A stretch of DNA of 49,499 nt from Smithella sp. PtaU1.Bin162 (lineage in GTDB: Bacteria > Desulfobacterota > Syntrophia > Syntrophales > Smithellaceae). Below are positions 24,639 to 34,081 of this stretch, piece after piece; within the stretch, counting starts at the first letter, position 1, and every line of letters starts with the position of its first letter. Below the pieces are notes generated by a model. That model worked only from the letters and a program-made list of their open reading frames with translations, ran no database searches and was not told the DNA's origin. The DNA lies in NCBI GenBank assembly GCA_002068015.1, contig MVRV01000036.1:1-49499 (forward strand), in the 5' to 3' direction. Position numbers and translations under genes: made by a program.

Positions 24639-27600
24639 ATGGACGACGCCAATTCAAGCCAAGTAGGGCAGGTTGAACGAGTTACCCAAAATCGTATAGT
24701 TAAATTACTGACGGGCAAGAAGCTCGGCTATGCCTATCTTGGCAACTGGGAAGAGCGTCCCAACAATAGCAACATTGAGGAAGAATATCTCAGGAAATAT
24801 TTATGCGAGTGCAAGGATAAGAATGGCAGAGGGCTTTACAACGACACCCTGATAAATAAGGCAATCGACAAGTTGAGGGTTGCGGCGAACAATTACAATG
24901 AAAGCCTTTATACCAATAACCAAAATGTTTACAACCTTCTACGTTACGGCGTCAAAGTCAAGGCTGAGGCTGGCGAAAATTTCGAGACAGTCCATTTAAT
25001 CGACTGGCAGAACCCTGATAAGAACAATTTCGCGATAGCTGAAGAAGTCACTGTTCAGGGAAATCATGACAAAAGGCCGGACATTGTTTTGTACGTTAAC
25101 GGCATTGCGCTTGGTGTAATAGAACTCAAGCGAAGCACTGTATCAGTCGGTGATGGAATAAGGCAAAGCATTGTTAATCAGCAAAAAGAATTTATCCAAT
25201 TATTTTTCTCAACCATCCAGTTTATATTTGCGGGCAACGACACTGAAGGCCTGCGATATGGAACAATCGGCACTCCTGAAAAGTATTATTTAAAATGGAA
25301 AGAAGAGAGCAAGGAAAAGAACTTGCTCGACAAATACCTGCTTATTCTTTGTGATAAGCGCAGATTCCTCGAAATAATTTATGACTTTATTGCTTTCGAT
25401 GGCGGGATTAAGAAACTCTGCCGCCCACACCAATATTTCGGTGTAAAAGCGGCTCAGGAATACGCAAGGAAGCGCGAAGGCGGCATTATCTGGCACACGC
25501 AGGGAAGCGGCAAGAGCCTTGTTATGGTCTGGCTGGCTAAGTGGATTCTTGAAAATAATCCCTATGCCAGAATTGCAATCATGACAGACAGGGATGAGCT
25601 GGATAAGCAGATAAAGCGTGTCTTTGAGGACACAGGTGAAGAAATCTACCGCACAAGTAGCGGCAAAGATTTGATGAAGCAGTTAGGCAAGGCCAAGCCT
25701 CGCTTAGTGTGCAGTCTTGTCCATAAATTTGGCAGGAGAGACGTTGAGGATTTCGACGCTTTCATTGAGGAATTAAAAAATTCTCCGGTCAAGACTTACG
25801 GCGAGATATTCGTTTTTGTCGACGAATGCCACAGGACACAATCCGGCAAACTGCATAAGGTCATGAAGACAATATTGCAGAACGCAATCTTTGTCGGTTT
25901 TACCGGGACACCACTTCTTAAATCCGACAAGAAAACCAGCATCGAGGTTTTCGGCAAATATATTCACACATACAAATTCAATGAGGCTGTCGATGATGAA
26001 GTGGTCAGGGACTTGGTTTATGAGGCAAGGGATGTCGACCAGCAAATCACGTCACAGAAGCGAATAGATGAATGGTTTGAGGCAAAGACCAAAGGGCTTA
26101 ATGATTTTCAGAAATTAGAACTAAAGAAGAAGTGGGGCACGATGCAGAAAGTCTTAAGCAGTGCTTCCCGGCTTCAGAAGATAGTCAATGACGTTGTTTT
26201 CGACTTTAATGTAAAGCCCCGCCTAATGTCTGGATATGGCAATGCGATACTTGTTGCAGGAAATATCCATGAAGCGTGCAGGTATTATGAGCTGTTCCAG
26301 AAGACAGAACTTAAAGGCAAATGCGGCTTGGTTACTTCTTACAATCCGTCAACCAAAGACATCACGACCGAAGACACTGGCGCGAACACTGAAACAGAAA
26401 AACAGGAGATATACAAGACCTATGAGGTCTTGCTAAAAGACATAAAAGCTCAACCGGGCAAAAATAAGGCAGAGACTTACGAAGATAAGGTGAAAGATAA
26501 ATTTATCAAAGAGCCCGCAAGTACGAAGTTGCTTGTTGTTGTTGATAAGCTTCTCGTCGGGTTTGACGCTCCGCCATGCTCGTATCTTTACATCGACAAG
26601 AAAATGCAAGACCACGGTTTGTTTCAAGCAATATGCAGGGTAAACCGCCTTGATACTGATGATAAGCAGTTCGGATACATTGTTGATTATAAAGACCTGT
26701 TTAAGAAGGTTGAGAATGCCGTAGCTGTCTATACGGCAGAGCTTGATTATGACGATTTTGAAAAAGAAGACGTGGACATCCTTTTGAAAGACAGGCTTGA
26801 AGTAGGCAGGGAACGGCTCGACGGCGCGATGGAAGAAATCGGTTTGCTATGTGAACCAGTTCCCAAGCCGAAAGACTTGCTGGCATATATCCATTTCTTC
26901 TGTGGCGACCCAGAGAACCCGGACGATTTGAAAGACAATGAAGTTAAGAGGACAGCCCTCTATAAGCACACAGTGGCATTCATAAGGGCATACGCAAACA
27001 TTGCAGGCGAGCTGGAAGAGGCTGGATACACAAGGAAAGAAGTCGAGGATATTAAGAAAAACTTAGACTTCTATCTTAACCTCCGCGAAGAAATCCGAAA
27101 GGTTAGCGGCGAGACTATTGACCTTAAAACATACGAAGCAGACATGCGGCACTTAATTGACAACTTCATTGCCGCTGATGAGCCAAAAGTCATATCAGAC
27201 TTTGAGAACCAGACACTGCTTGACCTTATTGTTAAGTCCGGGATTGCTGATGCTATAAATTCGCTTCCGAGAGAAGTGAAACAAAATCAGCAGGCAGTTG
27301 CTGAGGCCATTGAAAACAACGTTAGAAGGAGAATATTCAAGGAGCACTTGATTGACCCTGCTTATTTTGATGAGATGTCTAAATTGCTTTCCGAGATAAT
27401 CAGGGAGAGAAAGAACGACGCTGTCAAATATACGGAATACCTCAAAAAGATAGCGGACTTGGCTAAAAGAGTCAGCAACAGAATGCAAAAGGACACGCCG
27501 AAGAGCATTAAGACTCAGGCACAGCGGTCTCTTTACAATAACCTCGGCAATAATGAAGAATTGGCTCTTGCGGTAGACAAGGCAATCCTGCGCGTCAAAA

Positions 27601-27725
27601 AGGCAGATTGGAAAGGGAACCCATTTAAGGAAAACGAAATCAAGGCCGCAATCCATAAGGTTTTAAATAACGTCGAGGAAGTGGAAAGAATATTTTCAAT
27701 AGTGAAACAGCAAAATGATTATTAA
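24639..27725 (+). CDS. hsdR: Type I restriction endonuclease subunit
   Basis: 1028 residues. The PD-(D/E)XK nuclease lies near residues 145-165 (RPDIVLYVNGIALGVIELKR). Superfamily 2 helicase motor: Walker A HTQGSGKSL near residue 286, DECH box near residue 393, and motif III GFTGTPL about 25 residues on. Motif VI equivalents are around QAICRVNRLD (about residue 665). The C-terminal helical region assembles with M2S. Cleaves unmodified DNA after ATP-driven translocation. Overlaps the next gene by 11 bases. Confidence 0.95.
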   Translation: MDDANSSQVGQVERVTQNRIVKLLTGKKLGYAYLGNWEERPNNSNIEEEYLRKYLCECKDKNGRGLYNDTLINKAIDKLRVAANNYNESLYTNNQNVYNLLRYGVKVKAEAGENFETVHLIDWQNPDKNNFAIAEEVTVQGNHDKRPDIVLYVNGIALGVIELKRSTVSVGDGIRQSIVNQQKEFIQLFFSTIQFIFAGNDTEGLRYGTIGTPEKYYLKWKEESKEKNLLDKYLLILCDKRRFLEIIYDFIAFDGGIKKLCRPHQYFGVKAAQEYARKREGGIIWHTQGSGKSLVMVWLAKWILENNPYARIAIMTDRDELDKQIKRVFEDTGEEIYRTSSGKDLMKQLGKAKPRLVCSLVHKFGRRDVEDFDAFIEELKNSPVKTYGEIFVFVDECHRTQSGKLHKVMKTILQNAIFVGFTGTPLLKSDKKTSIEVFGKYIHTYKFNEAVDDEVVRDLVYEARDVDQQITSQKRIDEWFEAKTKGLNDFQKLELKKKWGTMQKVLSSASRLQKIVNDVVFDFNVKPRLMSGYGNAILVAGNIHEACRYYELFQKTELKGKCGLVTSYNPSTKDITTEDTGANTETEKQEIYKTYEVLLKDIKAQPGKNKAETYEDKVKDKFIKEPASTKLLVVVDKLLVGFDAPPCSYLYIDKKMQDHGLFQAICRVNRLDTDDKQFGYIVDYKDLFKKVENAVAVYTAELDYDDFEKEDVDILLKDRLEVGRERLDGAMEEIGLLCEPVPKPKDLLAYIHFFCGDPENPDDLKDNEVKRTALYKHTVAFIRAYANIAGELEEAGYTRKEVEDIKKNLDFYLNLREEIRKVSGETIDLKTYEADMRHLIDNFIAADEPKVISDFENQTLLDLIVKSGIADAINSLPREVKQNQQAVAEAIENNVRRRIFKEHLIDPAYFDEMSKLLSEIIRERKNDAVKYTEYLKKIADLAKRVSNRMQKDTPKSIKTQAQRSLYNNLGNNEELALAVDKAILRVKKADWKGNPFKENEIKAAIHKVLNNVEEVERIFSIVKQQNDY

Positions 27726-28440
27726 AAGCGATAGAATCAAGCTCGGAAGCATTTCTTTAGAGGTTATCCGTAAAGACATTAGGAACGTTCATTTAAGCGT
27801 ATATCCTCCGACGGGTAGGGTGCGCATAGCCGCTCCAATGCGGATGAAGCTTGAAACTGTTCGGGTGTTTGCTATATCGAAGCTTGGCTGGATTAAGAAA
27901 CAGCAAAATCGGTTTCGGAACCAGAAGAGAGAAACCGCTCGGGAATATCTGACACGGGAAAGCCATTATTATTTTGGTAAAAGATTTCTTTTAAAAGTAA
28001 TTGAATGCAATTGCGCTCCAACAGTAAAGATAAAGCATAATATTTTAGAAATGTATGTTCGGCCAGATGCCTCGAAATCAAAAAAGAAAGAAGTCTTAGA
28101 CCAATGGTATCGGGAAAGATTAAAAGAGCAAGTCCCTGAAATTATTTCTAAATATGAAAAGGCGTTGAAAGTTTCGGTTGCCAGCTTTGGAATTAAAAAA
28201 ATGCGGACTAAGTGGGGGACATGCAACAGCGAGGCAAAAAGAATCTGGCTGAACCTTGAGTTGGTAAAGAAGCCATTGCATTATGTTGAATACATAACTC
28301 TTCACGAGATGGTTCATCTTATTGAAAGGCGGCACAATTCAATATTCACGGCTTATTTAAACAAAATAATGCCGCAATGGAAGAGTTATAAAGAAGAGCT
28401 AAATCGTGCTCCATTAGGGCATGTGAATTGGGATTATTGA
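27715..28440 (+). CDS. YgjP/SprT-like metallopeptidase (M48-type, DUF45)
   Basis: 241 residues. The zinc motif HEMVHLIERRHN is near residue 197, and the preceding KMRTKWGTCNSEAKRIWLNL is the YgjP signature. These proteins are habitual partners of type I restriction operons, where their function is not settled; regulated proteolysis of HsdR-like proteins is a guess. The gene is translationally coupled to hsdR by overlap. Confidence 0.85.
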   Translation: MIIKSDRIKLGSISLEVIRKDIRNVHLSVYPPTGRVRIAAPMRMKLETVRVFAISKLGWIKKQQNRFRNQKRETAREYLTRESHYYFGKRFLLKVIECNCAPTVKIKHNILEMYVRPDASKSKKKEVLDQWYRERLKEQVPEIISKYEKALKVSVASFGIKKMRTKWGTCNSEAKRIWLNLELVKKPLHYVEYITLHEMVHLIERRHNSIFTAYLNKIMPQWKSYKEELNRAPLGHVNWDY

Positions 28441-28511
28441 GATTATAAAGCGGGCTGTTTTTTAATAACATATTTAAAGATAGTAGCATTACCGTCGATT
28501 TAAACAATTTT

Positions 28512-29429
28512 ATGGAAACTGAAAAGATAAACATTGGATGCCGAGCGAAAGAGGATTTTGCTAATTTCCTCGAAACTGCCGAGATAAAAGATATTTTCCC
28601 TTCTCGCGTTAAAGGAAAATTTTTGCTCATTAAATATACAAATGATGCAAGCCGTGAAACTGACTTTTTGAGATATGTTTTTGAGAATTTGCCACTGTAT
28701 TCATTAAGCAAAGAGGAAAGGGATTCACTTGAACCAAACACGATACTTCGTCTTTGGAAAACTGCTGTTGATAGGTTTGTCAGCAATAGTAAAACAGGTG
28801 AATTTGGTGAAATTATTCTTTTTCATCTTTTAGAGTTGTTTGAAGGTGCAGTGCAGATTGTAAATAAAATGGCTCTTAAAACTTCTGGTGAGATGCATGC
28901 TCATGGTGCTGATGCCATTCATTTTGGCTTGGATGGAAGTTTGAAAACATTGTATTTGGGAGAATCCAAGACATATCAGTCTTTTGGCGATGCTCTCAAT
29001 AAGGCATTATCAGACATTAATAATTATCATAAAAATGGCGGGAGACAGTTTGACATAAAGCTTGTTTCTGGCAACCTCCCCGAGGATATTCCCGAAGAAA
29101 CACGAAAAATGATTAAGGATTATCTTAATCCCTGCAAATCTGACCTTTTTGATTTTACTGAAGCCCATGCAGTCTTTATCGGCTATCAATATGACAGTTT
29201 ACAATCTATCGAGCAAAATCATCGCGGCGTTGAGCTAATAAACAAAGCATTGGAGTTATATAGAGAAAGTATTAAGCAGTATCTTGCGGATATTGAGTCG
29301 AAGTTTAAAGAGTTTCCTGATTTAGCGAACAAGAATTTCCTTTTCTTTATTATTCCGTTTAAGGATTTAAAAGGCTCACGGGAAAAATTTGCAAAGGCTG
29401 TTGAAAATGGCAAAAAAGTCGATATATGA
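28512..29429 (+). CDS. hamA: Hachiman defence protein HamA (DUF1837)
   Basis: 305 residues matching HamA. GEFGEIILFHLLE is near residue 95. HGADAIHFG (about residue 131) followed by LYLGESK (Glu-x-Lys near residue 149) makes the nuclease-like D-ExK core. A helical C-terminal region follows. HamA is the nuclease of the Hachiman anti-phage system, held in check by HamB. It sits 71 bases after the restriction operon. Its 3' end overlaps hamB by 23 bases. Confidence 0.85.
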   Translation: METEKINIGCRAKEDFANFLETAEIKDIFPSRVKGKFLLIKYTNDASRETDFLRYVFENLPLYSLSKEERDSLEPNTILRLWKTAVDRFVSNSKTGEFGEIILFHLLELFEGAVQIVNKMALKTSGEMHAHGADAIHFGLDGSLKTLYLGESKTYQSFGDALNKALSDINNYHKNGGRQFDIKLVSGNLPEDIPEETRKMIKDYLNPCKSDLFDFTEAHAVFIGYQYDSLQSIEQNHRGVELINKALELYRESIKQYLADIESKFKEFPDLANKNFLFFIIPFKDLKGSREKFAKAVENGKKVDI

Positions 29430-31977
29430 AGAATTGTCCGAGGAGATATTGGGGACTCAAAAGTTTAAGGAGGCTTATGAGGAGCTCTTAAAGTCTCAGC
29501 ATATTGCAACAAAACAACAATCCAACCTCACCTTTGACGGCATCAAATTCTTACTCCAATCTGCATCAGTTTTTTCCTTCTCAAATGATAATTGTAAGAG
29601 GCTGGCATATAAAATCGCGACTATACTCTCGGAAAATTATTCTTCTGAATACGACCAAATAAACCGAATTGTCCAATACATAATCATCAGTTGCGGCCAA
29701 ATTCCTGTCATAAGAAAGAACACAGAAGAGAACAACCCTGATTATTTCTCAGTCTATAAAGAATCAAATATTCCTTTCAATCCAGTCTTGTTTCGTCATG
29801 TCTTGCTGAAAATGGCGAATAACCAACTGCCTATCCAATTTGAAAAGAATGATGTTTTTCTCACGGATTTTCAGTCGAAGACATTCCAAGACTTGGAGAA
29901 GGGCAATTCAATCAGCATTTCCGCACCAACTTCCGCAGGAAAATCGTTCCTTTTAAAGGCTTATTTAGCAAAAAGGTTTAAGGAGAAAGAAAAATTTATT
30001 GTCGTTTATATCGTTCCCACACGGGCATTAATTGCACAGGTGCAACGTGATTTTAAGCGCGGCTTATCAGACTTTGATGTCCCCGATGTGTTAGTGACTT
30101 CATCTGCAAACTATTCCAACGGCAGTGCTGTTAATAAGATGTTCTTTGTTCTGACACAGGAGCGATTTCATAACCTGTTATTTGATACAGAATTCAATGA
30201 GGCTTTAGATGTGCTGATTATTGATGAGGCACAGAAAGTTTCCGACCCCGGCAGAGGCATATTGCTTGAAGAGGTTATAGAGGAAGCGTTAAAACGAAAT
30301 GACGCTAAAAAGGTGGTTTTGCAAAAAATATTTCTAAGCCCTTTCACAAAGAATCCCGAAAAATTTGCTGAGATGTTTCACCTAAAAGATTTACAGACCG
30401 AGAAGACAAGGCTTTCGCCTGTAGCACAGAATCTTCTTAGCGTAAATATATTAGACTATTCCTGTGAAATTAAGTTAATTTCTGAAGACTTTGAGAAGGA
30501 AATTGATATTTATAAGACAGCATTTACAGATGAAGAAATAGGCCTCTTATCAAATAGCAAAGATTGGCCACTGCTTTATTCTGCAAAGAAATTTGGTGCC
30601 GAATTTAATATAGTTTATTGTAATAGCCGTCCTAAATGCGTTAATTATGCAAGGATTTTTAGCTCGATGGAGGAAGTAGTTAATTATCCAGAAATTGATG
30701 AAGTTATTGCTTTCTTGAAGGCAAACATCCATCCAGACTATTTCCTTATTGATTGCTTAAAGCATGGGGTAGCTTATCATCACGGTGGCTTGCCAGTCCA
30801 AGTCCGGAATTTTATTGAAGCCCTATTTGCTGGTAAAAGGTTGAAGTATATTTTTTGCACAAGTACACTGCTTGAAGGTGTTAATTTGCCTGCTCAAAAT
30901 ATTTTTATTTACAAGCCCAAACAAGGAAGGGCTGGCATGACATCTCTTAGCTTTTGGAATCTTGCCGGCAGAGCAGGCAGACTGCTTAAGGATTATTACG
31001 GTAATATTTTTTGCATAAATATCAATGAATGGACGGGCTATAAACCAGACCCGAAAGACATGGAACATGAAATTCAAAGCATCCTTGAAAGCACGGTAAT
31101 TAATAAGAACAAAGAAATTATGGACTGTCTTAAACAACTTTATTTTACCGAGAAAAATAGGCCAATCGAGCAAGCACTTACTAAATTTATCATCCATGAA
31201 CTTAAAGGGGGAAGTAGCGACTTCATAAAACGCCTTATGGCGCGAAATCCAAGTTTTGAAGAGGATAAGCTTAAAGCCATTCAGAAAGAAATCGAAAGCA
31301 TCGCTGGAACAATACAGTTGCCAGCCGCTATCGTTCAAAAGAATTCCTCGGTTAATCCTTTATTACAACAAAAATTGTTGGAACAATTTCGGAAAGAAGC
31401 TCCGCCTGTCCCGTTACATCCTACTGAAAAAGGCGGCTTAGATAATCTTGAAAAAATATATAAAATTATTGATGTTCTTTTTCGAAATATAAATGATAGG
31501 CGAAATGAATACTTTGCGCCGTTCACATATCAGTGGATGAATGATGGGAACACATCGGAATTGATAAAATTCAAGATATATACTCTAAGAAAGGAAAGCG
31601 AACCTACGGTCGAAATGATTAATACCGCGATAGAGGGTCTTTTTGATGATATCAGTAATATGCTCCAATTTGAATATCAGCGCTATCTAAAATGCTACAT
31701 AGATATTCTTTTCCATTTCTATAAGGAATCCGGCTACGATACTTCTGGTATCTGTGACTCATTACCGATGTATCTTGAATATGGGACGTTTAAGAAAAAT
31801 GTTATGGTTTTACAATCTTTAGGATTGTCTCGCACAACTGCCATCTCGATTAATTCATTAACGGATGACGAATTCGCTAATGATAAAGATTGCCTCAGTT
31901 GGATTCATTTGAATAAGGGTGTATTAAAAAGCAGGTTATCGCCTTTACTCTGGAAAGAACTTTCTGATATTGCCTAA
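29407..31977 (+). CDS. hamB: Hachiman defence helicase HamB
   Basis: About 856 residues from ATG 29407 (AAAGG upstream; an in-frame TTG precedes it). Superfamily 2 helicase: motif I SAPTSAGKSF near residue 174, motif II IIDEAQ near residue 270, and the CTSTLLEGVNLPA region typical of Ski2-like helicases near residue 485, with NLAGRAGRL as motif VI. HamB senses DNA and releases HamA. Convergent with the minus-strand genes that follow, with only nine bases between stops. Confidence 0.85.
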   Translation: MAKKSIYEELSEEILGTQKFKEAYEELLKSQHIATKQQSNLTFDGIKFLLQSASVFSFSNDNCKRLAYKIATILSENYSSEYDQINRIVQYIIISCGQIPVIRKNTEENNPDYFSVYKESNIPFNPVLFRHVLLKMANNQLPIQFEKNDVFLTDFQSKTFQDLEKGNSISISAPTSAGKSFLLKAYLAKRFKEKEKFIVVYIVPTRALIAQVQRDFKRGLSDFDVPDVLVTSSANYSNGSAVNKMFFVLTQERFHNLLFDTEFNEALDVLIIDEAQKVSDPGRGILLEEVIEEALKRNDAKKVVLQKIFLSPFTKNPEKFAEMFHLKDLQTEKTRLSPVAQNLLSVNILDYSCEIKLISEDFEKEIDIYKTAFTDEEIGLLSNSKDWPLLYSAKKFGAEFNIVYCNSRPKCVNYARIFSSMEEVVNYPEIDEVIAFLKANIHPDYFLIDCLKHGVAYHHGGLPVQVRNFIEALFAGKRLKYIFCTSTLLEGVNLPAQNIFIYKPKQGRAGMTSLSFWNLAGRAGRLLKDYYGNIFCININEWTGYKPDPKDMEHEIQSILESTVINKNKEIMDCLKQLYFTEKNRPIEQALTKFIIHELKGGSSDFIKRLMARNPSFEEDKLKAIQKEIESIAGTIQLPAAIVQKNSSVNPLLQQKLLEQFRKEAPPVPLHPTEKGGLDNLEKIYKIIDVLFRNINDRRNEYFAPFTYQWMNDGNTSELIKFKIYTLRKESEPTVEMINTAIEGLFDDISNMLQFEYQRYLKCYIDILFHFYKESGYDTSGICDSLPMYLEYGTFKKNVMVLQSLGLSRTTAISINSLTDDEFANDKDCLSWIHLNKGVLKSRLSPLLWKELSDIA

Positions 31978-31986
31978 TAAACACAT

Positions 31987-32259
31987 TTAATCTTTTAATA
32001 TCGCATTCCTAATCTCCTCACCGTCGGAAGTAAGCTTGTAAATCCTTCCTGTTTTATTCGCGGGCGTTAAGCAGACCGCAATCCCTTTCCTTGCAAAACT
32101 CCGGACTACGTCACTCGCATTATTCATGCTGATTTTGTCATTATACTGCTTGCTTAATTTATGCAACTGGCTTGGCGTAAGCTCCCTGCAAAATGCCTTT
32201 AATATCGCTATTCTTTGTTTCCCGCCGACAACCCATGCGTAGAGATTAAGATTAACCAT
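31987..32259 (-). CDS. Winged-helix DNA-binding protein
   Basis: 90 residues: KQRIAILKAFCRELTPSQLH is a helical recognition start, NNASDVVRSFARKGIAVCLT the recognition helix, and GRIYKLTSDGEEIRNAIL a classical wing and C-terminal helix. It resembles the short stand-alone winged-helix proteins common in archaea. A CAGTG/TATA promoter (32289-32310) lies 30 bases upstream. Possible regulator of the divergent small genes at 32.4-34.8 kb. Confidence 0.7.
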   Translation of the reverse strand: MVNLNLYAWVVGGKQRIAILKAFCRELTPSQLHKLSKQYNDKISMNNASDVVRSFARKGIAVCLTPANKTGRIYKLTSDGEEIRNAILKD

Positions 32260-32288
32260 TCATATCATTCTAATTTCTGAACTATGCC

Positions 32289-32310
32289 CTTATAAACCTT
32301 GCACTGAATC
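32289..32310 (-). promoter_or_regulatory. CAGTG-N5-TTTATAAG promoter motif (copy a)
   Basis: On the minus strand: GATTCAGTG, CAAGG, TTTATAAG. It ends about 30 bases before the winged-helix start codon. One of seven copies of this arrangement. Confidence 0.65.
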
Positions 32311-32393
32311 CTTTGGTGTAAATCTGCTCAATAGCTTTAAAAATTGCCCTTTACTACCAAAACTAAAAAAGAGGGCCTTGTGAGGTGCGGCTA

Positions 32394-32537
32394 ATGGATA
32401 AAATAAATGAAATCAAGGCTCTGGTTGAGCAGATAAGAACGGACAGGGAAGACCTAAAGAGAAAAGGCGAGCTTACCGAGAGGGGCAAGGGGCATCTTGA
32501 TATTGTCGCTTTGATTGAAGAAATTCTGAATAAATAA
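32394..32537 (+). CDS. Small helical protein
   Basis: 47 residues, charged and helical (MDKINEIKALVEQIRTDRED). GAGGTG lies seven bases before the ATG and a TA-rich box GCTTTAAAAA lies some 55 bases upstream. No known family. Divergent from the winged-helix gene. Confidence 0.5.
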   Translation: MDKINEIKALVEQIRTDREDLKRKGELTERGKGHLDIVALIEEILNK

Positions 32538-32707
32538 AATCCTGAGACATTCATAAAGAATGACTTGCATATTCTTAATAATTATACCCTCCAGCTTAAA
32601 AATCTGTCCCTTTTTATTCTTATTAATACAAATAATATAAGCATTATATCGTCGGAGAGAATTACTTTTATATACACTATTATGTTTATAGTAACTTGGT
32701 GATTCCA

Positions 32708-32881
32708 ATGAAAAAAGAACACGAAGCAACATGGCGGCAAATAGCAAGAAGTATATTAATCTCAGTAGGCATACTTGGGCTTAGCAGCGCATTAAAAGCA
32801 TTTGATTCGAATTTGTCTGAGGCAATAATAAATGGTGCAGTGGGTTATGCTTTTGTTTACATAGCTGTTAATAAAATTTAG
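32708..32881 (+). CDS. Small membrane protein
   Basis: 57 residues with two hydrophobic segments (SILISVGILGLSSAL and AIINGAVGYAFVYIAV) separated by a polar loop. GGTGAT precedes ATG 32708 and a TTTTATATA box lies about 38 bases upstream of the start. Function unknown. The gene is the last before the first structured leader. Confidence 0.55.
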   Translation: MKKEHEATWRQIARSILISVGILGLSSALKAFDSNLSEAIINGAVGYAFVYIAVNKI

Positions 32882-32889
32882 TCAGAACC

Positions 32890-33043
32890 AGCCGCCGCTC
32901 ACCCTTTCACTTAAACTTTTCCCTGCAACGTTTGCAGGTCGTTCTATCGAACTAAAAGTTTAATGTAGGGTTCGCTACATGCGGCTGATTCGCTTCATGG
33001 CCCCCGAAGTTTCGGGCAGAAAAAAACTTCGGAGGGATTAACC
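32890..33043 (+). promoter_or_regulatory. Structured RNA leader, copy R1, with Shine-Dalgarno-masking hairpin
   Basis: Core stem TTAAACTTTT (32911-32920) / AAAAGTTTAA (32954-32963) encloses two hairpins, CTGCAA/TTGCAG and GTTC/GAAC. Outer pairings are ACCCT/AGGGT and AGCCGC/GCGGCT. Then CCGAAGTTT (33004-33012) pairs with AAACTTCGG (33024-33032), burying GGAGGG just before ATG 33044. The 5' arm can instead pair locally as CCCGAA-GT-TTCGGG, which would expose the ribosome site. All stems but the last are matched by covarying stems in R2 and R3. Confidence 0.75.
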
Positions 33044-33451
33044 ATGAAGCAATTATTGGAATTAAAGGAACCTTTGGGAATAATAGACAGCTCGTCTGCG
33101 CTGTTTAGTAAAATCAAGCGAATGAGAATAAATTATTCTCAGGAAAATGCGATTTTCTTTTATCTCGACACAAAAAACAAATTGATTAAGAGCGAGGTCT
33201 TGTTTAAAGGCGGCTTGAATTCCTGCAACATTGACCCGCGAACCTTGTTTCGAAGAGCGTTGAAGCTTAACAGCAACAGCATAATCTTTGCTCATAACCA
33301 TCCATCCGGAGACTTGACGCCATCAGATGAGGATTGCAGGATTACCGGGAGAATCAGCAAAGCCGGGGAGATTATTGGCATTTGTCTTCTTGATTCAGTT
33401 ACATTCAATAAGAAGGAATATTACAGCTTTTGGAAAGAGGTGGAAGATTGA
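33044..33451 (+). CDS. RadC-like JAB/MPN-domain protein
   Basis: 135 residues. The metal-binding motif IIFAHNHPSGDLTPSDED (HxHPSGx7-SxxD) near residue 86 is that of RadC/MPN proteins, and FKGGLNSCNIDPRTLFRRAL is the usual segment before it. The N-terminal helix-hairpin-helix part of full-length RadC is missing. Such short forms are common on mobile elements; their role is not established. Preceded by structured leader R1. Confidence 0.85.
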   Translation: MKQLLELKEPLGIIDSSSALFSKIKRMRINYSQENAIFFYLDTKNKLIKSEVLFKGGLNSCNIDPRTLFRRALKLNSNSIIFAHNHPSGDLTPSDEDCRITGRISKAGEIIGICLLDSVTFNKKEYYSFWKEVED

Positions 33452-33474
33452 ATGTTCCTGCTGATTAAAAATCA

Positions 33475-33499
33475 GCCCGCATATCAAAGATATACGGGC
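33475..33499 (+). terminator. Hairpin after the RadC-like gene
   Basis: GCCCG-C-ATATC, AAA loop, GATAT-A-CGGGC, then ATTTCTTC. Strong stem with a weak T-tract. Confidence 0.5.
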
Positions 33500-33610
33500 A
33501 TTTCTTCTGCATGCAAACGAACCTTTAACCTGTCTTAAGAATAATTATTTTCTTTAAATGCCTTGTTCCATTCCTGCCGGAAATCTTACGGATATATAGA
33601 GTCGCTTCGC

Positions 33611-33748
33611 CCCGCGCAAACCCCTTAACTTAAACTTTTCCCTTCCTGTCGGAAGGTCGCCTGCGGGCTAAAAGTTTAATGTGGGGTTCGCTTAAAGGGG
33701 CTTCGCTCCATGATTGCAGTCAATCACCTTGAAAGCGGGTGATTGACT
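33611..33748 (+). promoter_or_regulatory. Structured RNA leader, copy R2, with Shine-Dalgarno-masking hairpin
   Basis: TTAAACTTTT (33630-33639) / AAAAGTTTAA (33670-33679) encloses CTTCC/GGAAG and GCC/GGC hairpins; the outer stem is AACCCC (33619-33624) / GGGGTT (33683-33688). Then AGTCAATCACC (33718-33728) pairs perfectly with GGTGATTGACT (33738-33748), which contains the GGTGAT ribosome site and ends at ATG 33749. GGATATATAG about 20 bases before the leader is a candidate TATA or -10 box. Confidence 0.75.
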
Positions 33749-34081
33749 ATGTCAAAAAATTTAAATACAAATGAAGAAACACATGAAAGTATGGCAACAG
33801 CATTACCGGAATTTAAGGGCTATACAGTTGATATACGGTTAGGGCAGTTTAGAAAGGTAAGCCGCAAAGATAACCCGTCAATTGAGTTTTTAGACTTCGA
33901 TAGTGCGGAAGGGAAAAAGCTTGTTATTGAATACATACAAAGCCTTGATGAGTTCTCAATGGATGCAGATATTCCAGAACCTACTGATGGTAGCTGTTCT
34001 CATAAGCATATTGAATTGATTGGTAAAGTCTTAGGTTATGACATTGCCAGATGTATTAAATGCGGGAAGCATTTTGTTTAA
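33749..34081 (+). CDS. Small acidic protein with C-terminal zinc site; paralogue of 38614-38793
   Basis: 110 residues from ATG 33749. The core LPEFKGYTVDIRLGQFRKVS and IEFLDFDSAEGKKLVIEYI is shared with a second gene at 38.7 kb. The C-terminal extension CSHKHIELIG and CIKCGKHFV adds a Cys/His zinc-binding site. No family recognised; the fold is probably a small beta domain. Controlled by leader R2. Confidence 0.7.
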   Translation: MSKNLNTNEETHESMATALPEFKGYTVDIRLGQFRKVSRKDNPSIEFLDFDSAEGKKLVIEYIQSLDEFSMDADIPEPTDGSCSHKHIELIGKVLGYDIARCIKCGKHFV

